Origin: Streptomyces pactum
GTDB taxonomy: Bacteria > Actinomycetota > Actinomycetes > Streptomycetales > Streptomycetaceae
NCBI RefSeq assembly: GCF_016031615.1
Contig: NZ_JACYXC010000001.1
Span: forward strand, 6,138,001 to 6,202,000
Direction: 5' to 3'
Length of the DNA stretch: 64,000 bases
Under the pieces are notes generated by a model, which was not told the DNA's origin, searched no databases, and saw only the letters and a program-made list of their open reading frames with translations. The translations under genes were made by a program, and so were the position numbers. Positions 1 to 8,548 of the stretch are shown in pieces (the first letter of the stretch is position 1; each line of letters starts with the position of its first letter).

Positions 1-533
1 CCGACTCGGCGGCGGAGGCGGCACCGGCCGCCGGCCCCCGCCTCCTGGCCTTCCTGCGCGGGCAGCAGGCCCACGCCGCCTCGCTGGTCGGGGACGGCCG
101 CCAGGCACGGACGCGGCTCCGTGAGGCCGAGGCGGCCCTGTCGAAGGCCGACTCGCGGCGTGAGTCGGTCGGCGGTTACGACGCCAGCGCCTACCAGTTC
201 CACGTCTCGCACGTGCTGTACGAGGGCGGGGACCTGCAGGGCTCCATCAAGGCGATGCAGACCTGCCTGAAGCTCCAGCCGCGCCAGGAACGGCAGGGGC
301 GCATCCACGCGAACGGGCTGCTCGCCCAGCGGCAGCTGGAGTTCGGTCACCTGGAGGAGTCGTGCCGGACCTGGCACGCCTTCCTCGACGACTACGCGTC
401 CGTGACCACGGCGCGCGGCGACGAACACCTGGTGACCCTGCGCACGCGCATCGCCCCGTACCTGCGCAACCGGGAGGCCCGCGCCCTCGACGAGCGAGCC
501 CGCGACATCGCCGCCGTCAAGCGCGTGGCGTGA
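1..533 (+). CDS. C-terminal end of a TPR-type regulator/helical repeat protein (5' truncated)
   Basis: The frame is open from base 3 to a TGA at 531-533, about 176 codons, and runs off the left edge, so the start is not visible. The sequence is Ala/Leu/Arg-rich and helical, with alternating small and bulky residues typical of tetratricopeptide repeats (for example the stretch around SIKAMQTCLKLQPRQE and the later CRTWHAFLDDY). Streptomycete helix-turn-helix proteins with a TPR tail often end with this kind of segment. The N-terminal domain is outside the window, so a regulator is an inference; it could equally be a stand-alone TPR protein. Confidence 0.7.
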   Translation, partial: DSAAEAAPAAGPRLLAFLRGQQAHAASLVGDGRQARTRLREAEAALSKADSRRESVGGYDASAYQFHVSHVLYEGGDLQGSIKAMQTCLKLQPRQERQGRIHANGLLAQRQLEFGHLEESCRTWHAFLDDYASVTTARGDEHLVTLRTRIAPYLRNREARALDERARDIAAVKRVA

Positions 534-696
534 GCCGGCGCCGCCGGGTCTCGCACCCGGCGGGGTGACCGCTCGCCGCGGTGCCCACCGCCCGGCGTCC
601 CACGGGCCCGCCGCCGGCCCGCCCGTACCGCGGCAATCCAGGTGCCCCGGCCGCGGATGCCCGGGTAGCGTGCGCCGGGTGGTGAGCGAGGAAGTG

Positions 697-1449
697 ATGC
701 AGGACGGCGTCCACCGCCGGGTGGTGCGTGTCGGGGACACCGTGCGCAGGCCCGTGCAGCCGTGGACGTCCACCGTCCACGCCCTGCTGCGGCACCTGGC
801 GGAGGCCGGCTTCCGCCACGCCCCGCGGCCGCTGGGCATCGACGACCAGGGGCGTGAGGTCCTCACCTTCATCGAGGGCGACGCCGGGCCGGCGGGCTGG
901 GCCGCGGTGGTGGACCGCCAGGGCCTGCGGAACTTCGCCCGGCTGCTGCGCGACTACCACGACGCCTGCGAAGGCTTCTCGCCGCCGCCCGGCGCCACCT
1001 GGGCCACCGGCCCGGCCGTCCCGGGCGGTGACGAGGTGGTCTGCCACGGGGACTTCGGCCCCTGGAACGTCGTCTGGCGGGGGAACCGGCCGGTGGGAAT
1101 CATCGACTGGGACTTCGCCCGCCCCGCCCCGCGCCTGCACGACGTGGCCTACGCGCTGGAGTACACCGTGCCGTTCCGCGGCGATGCCGAGTGCCTGCGC
1201 CGGCTGCGCCATCCGGCGCCGCCCGACCGCCGGGCCCGGCTGGCGGACTTCTGCGCCGCCTACGGCCTCGACTCGACCGAGGGCGTCGTCGACGCCGTCA
1301 TCGCCCGGCAGCAGGACAACGCCGACCTGGTGCGCCGGCTGGCCGAACAGGGGCACGAGCCGCAGGCGACCTGGGTCGCCGAAGGGCTGCTGGGCGAACT
1401 CGCCGACCGGATCGGCTGGAGCAGGGAGCACCGGCACCTGGTCGAGTAG
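697..1449 (+). CDS. APH-family phosphotransferase (aminoglycoside phosphotransferase fold)
   Basis: A 250-residue kinase-like protein. It shows the Brenner motif of APH/choline kinases (VCHGDFGPWNVVW, catalytic Asp) followed by GIIDWDFA, where the Asp of the DFG-equivalent binds Mg-ATP. The N-terminal lobe is short. I chose ATG 697 because GAGGAA at 688-693 lies five to eight bases upstream; GTG 682 and an ATG at 565 are in frame, but the extra residues are Arg/Pro/Gly-rich and not domain-like. The substrate cannot be told from sequence; most such chromosomal actinobacterial proteins are not proven resistance enzymes. The gene stands alone, 248 bp after the TPR gene start region and convergent with hemC. 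Confidence 0.85.
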   Translation: MQDGVHRRVVRVGDTVRRPVQPWTSTVHALLRHLAEAGFRHAPRPLGIDDQGREVLTFIEGDAGPAGWAAVVDRQGLRNFARLLRDYHDACEGFSPPPGATWATGPAVPGGDEVVCHGDFGPWNVVWRGNRPVGIIDWDFARPAPRLHDVAYALEYTVPFRGDAECLRRLRHPAPPDRRARLADFCAAYGLDSTEGVVDAVIARQQDNADLVRRLAEQGHEPQATWVAEGLLGELADRIGWSREHRHLVE

Positions 1450-1647
1450 CCCCGCCGCCGGCCCCGGCCGGGGCCCGCCCGGGCCCCGGCGTCCGCCGCC
1501 CGCCGGCCCGGGCCCGACGCCCGCCGTGGCCCCCGGGGTGCGGCCGGGCGGCGGGTACGGCGCCCGGATACGGCGCCGTCCCGGCCGCGTACCCGGGGGC
1601 ACGCCACGACCGGCGGGCGGTGCCGTACCCGGGCGCGGGGCGGGCGG

Positions 1648-2595
1648 TCAGTGCGGGATGCGGTCGATCAGCTCGCGGGCGCCCTGCCGCAGCAGGGCCA
1701 CCGCGACCGAGGTGCCCAGGGTCGCCGGGTCCAGCGGGCCGGCCCACTCGTGGGCGTCCAGCACGGTCTTGCCGTCCGGGGTGAACACCCGGGCGCGCAG
1801 CGACAGCCGGCCGTCCGGTTCGGCCCGGGCGTAGCCGGCGATCGGCGAGTTGCAGTGCCCCTGGAGCACATGGAGCAGCATGCGTTCGGCGGTGATCTCC
1901 CGCCACGCGTCGGCGTCCCCGAGACCGGACACCGCCTCGATGGTGCGGCTGTCCTCCTCCCGGCACTGGAGGGCGAGCACCCCCGCGCCGATCGGCGGGC
2001 ACATGGTCTCCACCGGCAGCACCTGGCTGATCCGGTCGGCCCGCCCGATCCGCTCCAGCCCGGCGACCGCCAGCAGCAGCGCGTCGAACTCGCCCGCGTC
2101 CAGCTTCGCCAGCCGGCGGTTGGCGTTGCCCCGGACCGGTACGCACTCCAGGTGCGGGTGCGAGATGGCCAGCTGGGCGCTGCGCCGCACCGAGGAGGTG
2201 CCCACCCGGGCCCCGGCCGGCAGCTCGTCCAGGGTCAGCCCCCCGGGGTGCACCAGCGCGTCCCGGATGTCGTCGCGCCGGAGGTACGCGGCGAACACCG
2301 TGCCGGCCGGCAGCGGCCGGTCGGCGGGGATGTCCTTGACGCAGTGCACCGCCAGGTCCGCCTCGCCGGCGACCAGCGCCGCGTCCACCTCCTTGGTGAA
2401 CGCCCCCTTGCCGCCCAGCGCCGACAGATCCCCCAGCCACCGGTCGCCCGAGGTCGTCACCGGCACCACCTCGGTCCGGATCCCCGGTCGCAGCACGGCC
2501 AGTTCGGCGCGTACCCGTTCGACCTGGGCCAGGGCCATGGGGGAGGCGCGGGAGACGATGCGGAGGGTGTCGGCGGGGCCGGAGGCGGAAACCAT
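1648..2595 (-). CDS. hemC: Hydroxymethylbilane synthase (porphobilinogen deaminase)
   Basis: 315 aa, the normal family length. It joins four porphobilinogens into hydroxymethylbilane in tetrapyrrole synthesis, in the cytosol. Visible landmarks: SRxSPMALAQ near the N-terminus, HCVKDIP with the catalytic Asp at about 89, GTSSVRR at 132-138, RGNANRRLAKLD, and the cofactor-attachment loop LQGHCNSPIA with Cys248, which carries the dipyrromethane. The ATG at 2595 gives the canonical N-terminus; longer forms are only GC-driven readthrough. It stands alone here, without hemA, hemD or hemB, although streptomycetes usually keep hemC in a hemA-C-D-B cluster, so this may be a second copy. It diverges from the Ada-AlkA gene. 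Confidence 0.93.
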   Translation of the reverse strand: MVSASGPADTLRIVSRASPMALAQVERVRAELAVLRPGIRTEVVPVTTSGDRWLGDLSALGGKGAFTKEVDAALVAGEADLAVHCVKDIPADRPLPAGTVFAAYLRRDDIRDALVHPGGLTLDELPAGARVGTSSVRRSAQLAISHPHLECVPVRGNANRRLAKLDAGEFDALLLAVAGLERIGRADRISQVLPVETMCPPIGAGVLALQCREEDSRTIEAVSGLGDADAWREITAERMLLHVLQGHCNSPIAGYARAEPDGRLSLRARVFTPDGKTVLDAHEWAGPLDPATLGTSVAVALLRQGARELIDRIPH

Positions 2596-2908
2596 GGCGT
2601 CCACCCTAGGGCTCCCGGGCGGTCGGGGCGCGCAACGCTCCGGGCCGGCGGGCGGGTGGAGAACCGGGGCCCCGCCGGCCGGTCCCCGCGGGCGGCCCGT
2701 CCGGCGGCCCGCGCCGGGACGGGCCCCGGCCTCCGAGGCGAACGCCCGGCCCCCGCCGGCTCCCGTGGGCAGCCCGTCCGCGGGTCCTCGCGGGACCGCC
2801 CCGCCCGCCGGTCCCGGAGGCGGCCCCGGCACCCCTACCGGACCCGCGCCGACGGCCATGTCGTTTTTCCGCGAGCCCGGCCCGCCCGCGGTGCCCGATG
2901 CTGGACCC
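2596..2908. other. Divergent hemC / ada-alkA intergenic region
   Basis: 313 bp between two divergent starts. Both promoters must lie here or just inside the flanking sequence, but I see no confident -35/-10 pair, no Ada-box-like repeat and no obvious operator. The first 200 bp on the hemC side are very GC-rich; the 60 bp nearest ada-alkA are less so. Confidence 0.5.
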
Positions 2909-4387
2909 ATGCACACCGACCACGACCGGTGCGTACGCGCCGTGCAGTCCAAGGACGCCCGTTTCGACGGGTGGTTCTTCACCGCCGTCCTCACCACCCG
3001 GATCTACTGCCGTCCCAGCTGCCCGGTCGTCCCCCCGAAGGTCCGCAACATGACCTTCTACCCGAGCGCCGCCGCGGCCCAGCAGGCCGGGTTCCGGGCC
3101 TGCAAGCGGTGCCGGCCGGACGCCACGCCCGGCTCGCCGCGGTGGAACGAGCGGGCCGACGTGGTGGCCCGCGCGATGCGTCTGATCTCCGACGGCGTGG
3201 TGGACCGCGATGGGGTGCCCGGGCTCGCCGCCCGCCTCGGGTACAGCACCCGCCAGATAGAGCGCCAGCTCCGCGCCGAACTGGGCGCCGGCCCGCTCGC
3301 CCTGGCCCGCGCGCAGCGGGCCCAGACGGCCCGGCTGCTCATCGAGACCAGCACGCTGCCGATGGCGGACATCGCGTTCGCCGCCGGGTTCGCCAGCGTC
3401 CGGACCTTCAACGAGACGGTACGGGAGGTGTTCGCGCTCACCCCGGGCGAGCTGCGGCGGCGGGCCCGGAGCGGCACCCCGGTGGAGACGCCCGGGGTGA
3501 TCCGGCTCCGGCTGCCGTTCCGGCCCCCGCTGTGCCCGGACAACCTCTTCGGACACCTCGCGGCCACCGCCGTGCCGGGCGTCGAGGAGTGGCGCGACGG
3601 CGCCTACCGGCGCACCCTGCGGCTCCCGTACGGCCGGGGCGTGGTCACCCTGCGGCCCCGCCCGGACCATGTGGAGTGCCGGCTCTCGCTCACCGATCCG
3701 CGCGACCTGACGGGTGCCATCAGCCGCTGCCGGCGGCTGCTGGACCTGGACGCCGATCCGGAGGCGGTGGACGGCTCGCTCGCCGCCGACCCGGTGCTGG
3801 AGCCACTGGTGCGGGCCGCCCCCGGCCGGCGGGTGCCGCGCACCGTGGACGGCCCGGAGTTCGCGGTCCGGGCGGTGCTGGGCCAGCAGGTGTCCACGGC
3901 CGCCGCACGGACCCTCGCGGGCCGTCTGGTCGCCGCGCACGGGGAGCCGGTGGAGGACCCCGAGGGCGGGCTGACCCACCTCTTCCCGGACCCGGCCGCC
4001 CTCGCCGGGACGGACCCCGCGGCCCTGGCCATGCCCGGCGCCCGGCGGGTCACCTTCGCCGCGCTGGTGGACCGCCTCGCCTCGGGCGAGCTGCGGCTGG
4101 ACGCCGGGAGCGACTGGGCGGAGGCCCGCCGGGAGCTGGCCGCGCTGCCCGGCGTCGGCCCCTGGACCGCCGAGATCGTCGCGATGCGCGCCCTCGGCGA
4201 CCCGGACGCCTTCCCGCACACCGACCTGGGGGTGCGCAAGGCGGTCCGGGCGGCCGGGCTGCCGGCCACCCCGGCGGCGCTGCTGCGGCACTCCGCCGCC
4301 TGGCGGCCGTGGCGCGCCTACGCGGTGCAGTATCTGTGGGCGACCGACGACCATCCGATCAACCGCCTGCCCGAGCCGTCCGGGTGA
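2909..4387 (+). CDS. ada: Ada-AlkA fusion: methylphosphotriester sensor / AraC HTH / 3-methyladenine DNA glycosylase II
   Basis: 492 aa, three parts. Residues 1-75 are the Ada zinc domain with Cys34, Cys38, Cys65 and Cys68 in C-x3-C and C-x2-C pairs; the first Cys accepts methyl groups from phosphotriesters. Residues 80-185 are an AraC-type helix-turn-helix. Residues 195-492 form an AlkA-like HhH-GPD glycosylase with LPGVGPWTAEIVAMRAL and the catalytic Asp439 in FPHTDLGV. The protein thus senses alkylation, can activate transcription, and excises alkylated purines. It lacks the O6-methylguanine transferase domain of E. coli Ada; that activity is supplied by ogt 81 bp downstream. Start ATG 2909 gives the standard family N-terminus. 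Confidence 0.95.
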   Translation: MHTDHDRCVRAVQSKDARFDGWFFTAVLTTRIYCRPSCPVVPPKVRNMTFYPSAAAAQQAGFRACKRCRPDATPGSPRWNERADVVARAMRLISDGVVDRDGVPGLAARLGYSTRQIERQLRAELGAGPLALARAQRAQTARLLIETSTLPMADIAFAAGFASVRTFNETVREVFALTPGELRRRARSGTPVETPGVIRLRLPFRPPLCPDNLFGHLAATAVPGVEEWRDGAYRRTLRLPYGRGVVTLRPRPDHVECRLSLTDPRDLTGAISRCRRLLDLDADPEAVDGSLAADPVLEPLVRAAPGRRVPRTVDGPEFAVRAVLGQQVSTAAARTLAGRLVAAHGEPVEDPEGGLTHLFPDPAALAGTDPAALAMPGARRVTFAALVDRLASGELRLDAGSDWAEARRELAALPGVGPWTAEIVAMRALGDPDAFPHTDLGVRKAVRAAGLPATPAALLRHSAAWRPWRAYAVQYLWATDDHPINRLPEPSG

Positions 4388-4468
4388 CCGCGCGGGCCGC
4401 CCGCCCACCACGCCGGACCTCTCCACCCCACCCCGCCCACCACGACCCGGAAGCCCGCGACCGAGACC

Positions 4469-4966
4469 ATGACCCGCGTCCACACCGTCATCGACAGCCC
4501 CTACGGCCCGCTCACCCTGGTCGCCACCGACGGCGTCCTCAGCGGCGTGTACATGGAGGGCCAGCGCCACCGCCCCGCCGAGGAGACCTTCGGTACGCCC
4601 GACGACACCCCGTTCACCGAGACCGTCCGGCAGCTGGAGGCGTACTTCGCGGGCGAACTCACCGAGTTCCGACTTCCGCTGCGGATGGCCGGCACCCCGT
4701 TCCAGCTGCGGGTCTGGGAGGAGCTGCGGCACATCCCGTACGGCACGACGGTCTCCTACGGGGAGCTCGCCGAACGGCTGGGCCACCCCACCGCCTCCCG
4801 CGCGGTGGGGCTGGCCAACGGGAAGAACCCGATCAGCATCATCGTCCCGTGCCACCGGGTCGTCGGCTCCTCCGGCGCGCTCACCGGCTACGGCGGCGGA
4901 CTGGACCGCAAGCGCCGGCTGCTGGACTTCGAGAGCGGGGCCGCCGACCCGGCCCGACTCTTCTGA
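4469..4966 (+). CDS. ogt: Methylated-DNA-[protein]-cysteine S-methyltransferase
   Basis: 165 aa single-turnover repair protein that moves the methyl group from O6-methylguanine to its own Cys. The active-site loop IIVPCHRVVG is intact, preceded by the helix-turn-helix RVWEELRHIPYGTTVSYGELA and the arginine finger region SRAVGLANGKNP. It follows ada-alkA in the same direction, so the two probably form an adaptive-response pair and together reconstitute the functions of bacterial Ada. ATG 4469 directly begins the conserved N-terminal strand. Confidence 0.95.
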   Translation: MTRVHTVIDSPYGPLTLVATDGVLSGVYMEGQRHRPAEETFGTPDDTPFTETVRQLEAYFAGELTEFRLPLRMAGTPFQLRVWEELRHIPYGTTVSYGELAERLGHPTASRAVGLANGKNPISIIVPCHRVVGSSGALTGYGGGLDRKRRLLDFESGAADPARLF

Positions 4967-5111
4967 GCCGTCTCCGGCCGGGCGGGTCCCGTCCGCCGGT
5001 GCGGCTCATCCGCCGCTGCCGGTGGCCCCGCCCGCCCGTCCGGACCGGTGCCCGTCCCGCCCGCGCCCGGTGGGCGGCGGGCCCGGGCCGGACGGGCCGG
5101 CACCCGGTCGG

Positions 5112-5858
5112 TCAGTTCTGCGCGGCGACGCGGTCCAGCAGCGCGGGCAGCGCCGTACCGATCGGCTCGCGGACCACCTCCGCCGCCAGCGGGTCGTACG
5201 GCGTCGGCTCGGCGTTGACGATGATCAGCCGAGCGCCGTGCTCCGCGGCCAGTCCGGCGAGCCCCGCGGCCGGGTGCACCTGGAGGCTGGTGCCCACCGC
5301 GATGAAGATCTCGCACGCCTTGGTGACCGCGACCGCCTCGCCCAGCACCTCCGGGTCCAGCGACTCGCCGAACATCACCGTGGCCGCCTTGAGGATGCCG
5401 CCGCACTCCCGGCACGCCGGGTCGTCCTCGCCCGCCTCGACCCGGGCCAGCGCCTCCTCCATCGTCGAGCGCGCGTGGCAGCCGGTGCACCGCACCGCCC
5501 GCGCGGTGCCGTGCAGTTCCAGCACCTTCCGGTCCGGCATCCCGGCCAGCTGGTGCAGTCCGTCCACGTTCTGGGTGATGACCCGGACCGGCACCCCCGA
5601 GCGCGCCAGCCGGGTCACCGCGTGGTGGGCCGCGTTCGGCCGGGCACGCAGCGCCTCGCTGTCCCGCCGCATCAGCCAGGAGCGGCGCCGGACGTCGGGG
5701 TCGGCCATGTAGAAGTCGTAGGTGACCAGCTTCTCCGCTTCCGGGTCGCGCCGCCACAGTCCCCGCGGGCCCCGGTAGTCCGGGATGCCGGAGTCGGTGG
5801 AGATGCCGGCCCCGGTCAGGAGCGCCACCAGCGGGCGGCGTGTCGCGTCGCTGCTCAT
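5112..5858 (-). CDS. NAD-dependent protein deacylase, sirtuin (Sir2/CobB family)
   Basis: 248 aa. Sirtuins remove acyl groups from lysines, using NAD and releasing nicotinamide. Motifs: LLTGAGISTDSGIPDYRG for NAD binding, TQNVDGLH, catalytic His116 in LELHGTA, the zinc ribbon Cys124/Cys127 and Cys149/Cys152, then MFGESL and VGTSLQVHP. The Tyr/Arg pair that marks CobB-type desuccinylases is not evident, so deacetylase is the safer guess. Convergent with ogt across 145 bp and divergent from the next gene. The region contains both CoA-pathway and phospholipid genes, but no direct link is visible. Confidence 0.92.
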   Translation of the reverse strand: MSSDATRRPLVALLTGAGISTDSGIPDYRGPRGLWRRDPEAEKLVTYDFYMADPDVRRRSWLMRRDSEALRARPNAAHHAVTRLARSGVPVRVITQNVDGLHQLAGMPDRKVLELHGTARAVRCTGCHARSTMEEALARVEAGEDDPACRECGGILKAATVMFGESLDPEVLGEAVAVTKACEIFIAVGTSLQVHPAAGLAGLAAEHGARLIIVNAEPTPYDPLAAEVVREPIGTALPALLDRVAAQN

Positions 5859-5976
5859 GGGGGCGAGCGTACGCAGCCCGCGGGGGCCGCTGCCAGCGCT
5901 TTCCGGCACGGCCGGTAGAGTCCGGCGGGCCCATGACGGCACCGGCACGGAACGCGGACAACGGGGGAGACGGACG

Positions 5977-6702
5977 GTGGGACACGTCATCTGGCTGCAC
6001 GACCCGAGCACGGGCGGCGCGTCCGGCGCCAGGGGCGGGTGGCGCGAGCCCGAGGACGGACGGGTCTTCCGGGAGCTGCGCGTCGCTGACGGGCCCACCC
6101 CGGAGCAGCGCCCCACCGCACGGCCGCTCGCCTACGTGGAGCGCGTGCTGCCGCCGGGCGGCGGGTCCGGCGCCTACCTCGCCGCGCGGAAGCAGGGGGC
6201 CCGGGAGCTGGCGCTGTGGGCCGACCCGTACCGGCGGCAGCTGCTGGCCCACGTCCGGACCGTCTCGGCGGCGAAGGGGGCCCCGGCCACCTTCGAGGTG
6301 CTCGGCGCGGACGGCGCGTCCCTGGCCCGGATCATCCGGGAGCCGGCGGCCAGGGGCGGCCGGGTCCGCACCCGGTGGACCGTGCGGCAGGCCGGCGCCG
6401 AACCGGCCGTCGGATACAAGGGCCGGCCGTTCTGGTGGGTCGTGTGGTGGCTGATCTCGCCCGTGCAGGCGGCCATCGTGGTCGCCAGCATCCTGGGCGG
6501 CGGCGACATCGCCCGCACCCCCCGCCGCACCCGGTGGCGGCTGGGCGGGCGGACCGTGCTGGACTACGCGTCCGGGCCGGGCGGGTTCGAGCTGGAGGTG
6601 CTCGCCGACTGGTGGGACCCCCGCGTCACCGCGTCCCTCGTCGCCCTCCTCACCAGCCATGACAGCTGGCTCGGGAACGCCTGGGACGCCGCCGCGCGCT
6701 AG
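5977..6702 (+). CDS. Conserved hypothetical protein with one hydrophobic segment
   Basis: 241 aa, not recognised. GTG 5977 is chosen because GGGGGAGA at 5962-5969 sits seven to eight bases upstream; an ATG at 5933 is in another frame. Residues 50-145 are mixed alpha/beta with several short strands (LALWADPYRRQLLAHVRTV, ATFEVLGADG), residues 151-175 form a Trp-rich hydrophobic stretch (FWWVVWWLISPVQAAIVVA) that could be a membrane segment, and residues 180-241 return to soluble character. The alternation resembles scramblase/tubby-like (LURP-one) folds, but this is only an impression. Single gene between the divergent sirtuin gene and glycerate kinase. Confidence 0.7.
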   Translation: MGHVIWLHDPSTGGASGARGGWREPEDGRVFRELRVADGPTPEQRPTARPLAYVERVLPPGGGSGAYLAARKQGARELALWADPYRRQLLAHVRTVSAAKGAPATFEVLGADGASLARIIREPAARGGRVRTRWTVRQAGAEPAVGYKGRPFWWVVWWLISPVQAAIVVASILGGGDIARTPRRTRWRLGGRTVLDYASGPGGFELEVLADWWDPRVTASLVALLTSHDSWLGNAWDAAAR

Positions 6703-6771
6703 CCGCCCGGCACACCGCGCGTATAAGGTCGCAGCGGCGCGACTCCTGTGGATCAAGCAAGGGGTAGCAAG

Positions 6772-7911
6772 GTGACGGACACCAGCGTGCTCATCGCCGC
6801 GGACAAGTTCAAAGGGTCGCTCACGGCCGCACAGGTCGCCGAGCATGTCACCACCGGCCTGCGGCGCGGCGCGTCCGGCACGGTGCGGGTGGAGACCCTG
6901 CCGGTCGCCGACGGCGGCGACGGCACGGTCGAGGCCGCGGTCGCGGCCGGTTTCGAACGCCGTGAGGTGCGGGTGACCGGTCCGCTCGGCGAACCGGTGA
7001 CCGCCTCGTACGCGCTGCGGCAGGACACCGCGGTGGTCGAGATGGCGGAGGCTTCCGGGCTGCGCCACCTGCCGGCGGGGGTCTTCGCGCCGCTCACCGC
7101 CACCACGTACGGCACTGGCGAGCTGCTGCGCGCCGCGCTGGACGCGGGCGCCCGCACCATCGTCTTCGGCGTCGGCGGCAGCGCCACCACGGACGGCGGG
7201 GCCGGGATGCTCGGTGCCCTCGGCGCCCGGCTGCGCACCGCGGACGGTGAGCCGGTCGCCCCCGGCGGCGGGCCGCTGCGCGAGCTGGCGAGCGCCGACC
7301 TGTCCACCCTCGACCCGCGGCTGGCCCGGACCGAGATCGTGCTCGCCAGCGACGTGGACAACCCGCTCACCGGCCCCACCGGCGCCCCGGCCGTCTACGG
7401 CCCGCAGAAGGGCGCCGGCGAGGCGGAGGTGGCGGAGCTGGACGCCGCACTCGCCCACTACGCCGAGGTCCTGGAGCGCGCGGTCGGCGGCCGGGCCGCC
7501 ACCTGCGCCCAGGCCCCAGGCGCCGGCGCGGCGGGCGGCCTGGGGTACGGCGCCCTGGTCGGGCTCGGCGCGGTCTTCCGGCCCGGCATCGAGGTCATGC
7601 TCGACGTGCTCGGCTTCGCCCCGGCCCTGGAACGGGCGGACCTGGTGATCACCGGGGAGGGGTCGCTGGACCGGCAGACCCTGCACGGCAAGGCGCCGGC
7701 GGGGGTGGCTGCCGCGGCCCGGGCACGCGGCAGGCGGGTGCTCGCGGTCTGCGGCCGGCTCGCCATCGACCGGGAGGCGCTCGCCGCCGCGGGCATCGAG
7801 CGGGCGTACGCCCTCACCGACCTGGAACCGGACCCGGACCGCTGCATGGCGGAGGCGGGGCCCCTCCTGGAACGCACCGCGGCCCGGCTCGCCGCCGACG
7901 AGGGCCTGTGA
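6772..7911 (+). CDS. Glycerate kinase, type I (GK1 family)
   Basis: 379 aa. Phosphorylates D-glycerate, feeding glycolysis. Diagnostic GK1 segments are DKFKGSLTAAQVAEH at the N-terminus, LPVADGGDGTVEA, the central VGGSATTDGGAGML loop and the C-terminal ITGEGSLDRQTLHGKAP. GTG 6772 is preferred over GTG 6748 because AAGGGG at 6759-6764 is correctly spaced for it. Next to it lie the ethylmalonyl-CoA genes, whose product glyoxylate can be turned into glycerate; a metabolic tie is possible but not shown. Confidence 0.93.
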   Translation: MTDTSVLIAADKFKGSLTAAQVAEHVTTGLRRGASGTVRVETLPVADGGDGTVEAAVAAGFERREVRVTGPLGEPVTASYALRQDTAVVEMAEASGLRHLPAGVFAPLTATTYGTGELLRAALDAGARTIVFGVGGSATTDGGAGMLGALGARLRTADGEPVAPGGGPLRELASADLSTLDPRLARTEIVLASDVDNPLTGPTGAPAVYGPQKGAGEAEVAELDAALAHYAEVLERAVGGRAATCAQAPGAGAAGGLGYGALVGLGAVFRPGIEVMLDVLGFAPALERADLVITGEGSLDRQTLHGKAPAGVAAAARARGRRVLAVCGRLAIDREALAAAGIERAYALTDLEPDPDRCMAEAGPLLERTAARLAADEGL

Positions 7912-7983
7912 GCCACCGAGGAGGGCCTGTGCGCCCGGTGGGCACCGCGCCCTGACGGCCCGGGGGGCCGGCTCGCCTCCCGG

Positions 7984-8040
7984 GGCACCGGGCCCGGGTC
8001 CGGTGCCGACCGCGACCCGAGGCGTCTCCCGCCTCGGGTC
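7984..8040 (+). terminator. Double hairpin after glycerate kinase
   Basis: Two perfect inverted repeats in a row: GGCACCGG (7984-7991) with CCGGTGCC (8000-8007), then GACCCGAGGCG (8014-8024) with CGCCTCGGGTC (8030-8040) around a five-base loop. No T-run follows, as is common for streptomycete terminators. They lie 73-129 bp after the glycerate kinase stop. Confidence 0.6.
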
Positions 8041-8457
8041 CCTCCGGCCCCCGAGGCCGCGCGCCGGGGCCTCGCACGGCCGTCGTACGGGCCGCTACCG
8101 ACGCCCTCGGCCGCCGCCGGGCCTCGCCGCCGGTATCTGGTCCTGCCAGCGCCTGCCAGGGCGGTACCGGACCTCTCGGGACGTACCAGAGCGCACCCGG
8201 GCCTGTGTGGGGCCCTACCGGGCTCCGCGGGCCGTACGGGGCGTCCGGGGCCCTCGGCCCGTACCTGTGCGCCTCCGCCGCACCCGGGTCCCTCCGGCCC
8301 GCCCCCCCGGCGCCGCCACCGGTCCCGGTCCGCACCCCCGGCCACATCCCGCCCCGGGCGCCCCCGGCAGCCGCGGGCGCCCGGCACACCGCCCGGCCGC
8401 GGCGGAGCGGGAACGCGGGAACACAGCCCCGCCCCGGGGCGCCACCGCCCCGAACGC

Positions 8458-8500
8458 GACGTGGGCCCGGGCGATCGGATCGATCGCCCGGGCCCACGTC
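8458..8500 (-). terminator. 19-bp perfect hairpin after pssA
   Basis: GACGTGGGCCCGGGCGATC (8458-8476) pairs completely with 8482-8500 around the five-base loop GGATC. It lies 48 bp beyond the pssA stop on the minus strand. It probably ends the psd-pssA transcript and also blocks readthrough from the other side. Confidence 0.7.
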
Positions 8501-8548
8501 CCGGAACTTCGTGGTGGCCGCCGCCCGCCGGGGCGGCCGCGCCACCGG

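Larger units (their letters stand above)
7912..8548. other. 637-bp intergenic region between convergent glycerate kinase and pssA
   Basis: Tail-to-tail region. Both ends carry strong hairpins (7984-8040 and 8458-8500). The 400 bp between them are very GC-rich, with many short GGGCC/TACC words and no start with a ribosome site, so I see no gene in it despite open frames on both strands. Confidence 0.6.

Noticed and set aside
1651..5712. 1353-aa plus-strand frame across hemC, ada and ogt
   Set aside because: Antisense or out of frame with three clear genes; no product is recognisable.
5840..6454. ATG-started 204-aa frame at 5840 as an alternative to the GTG 5977 gene
   Set aside because: It lacks a good ribosome site and its product is Arg/Pro/Ser-rich nonsense, whereas GTG 5977 is well placed.
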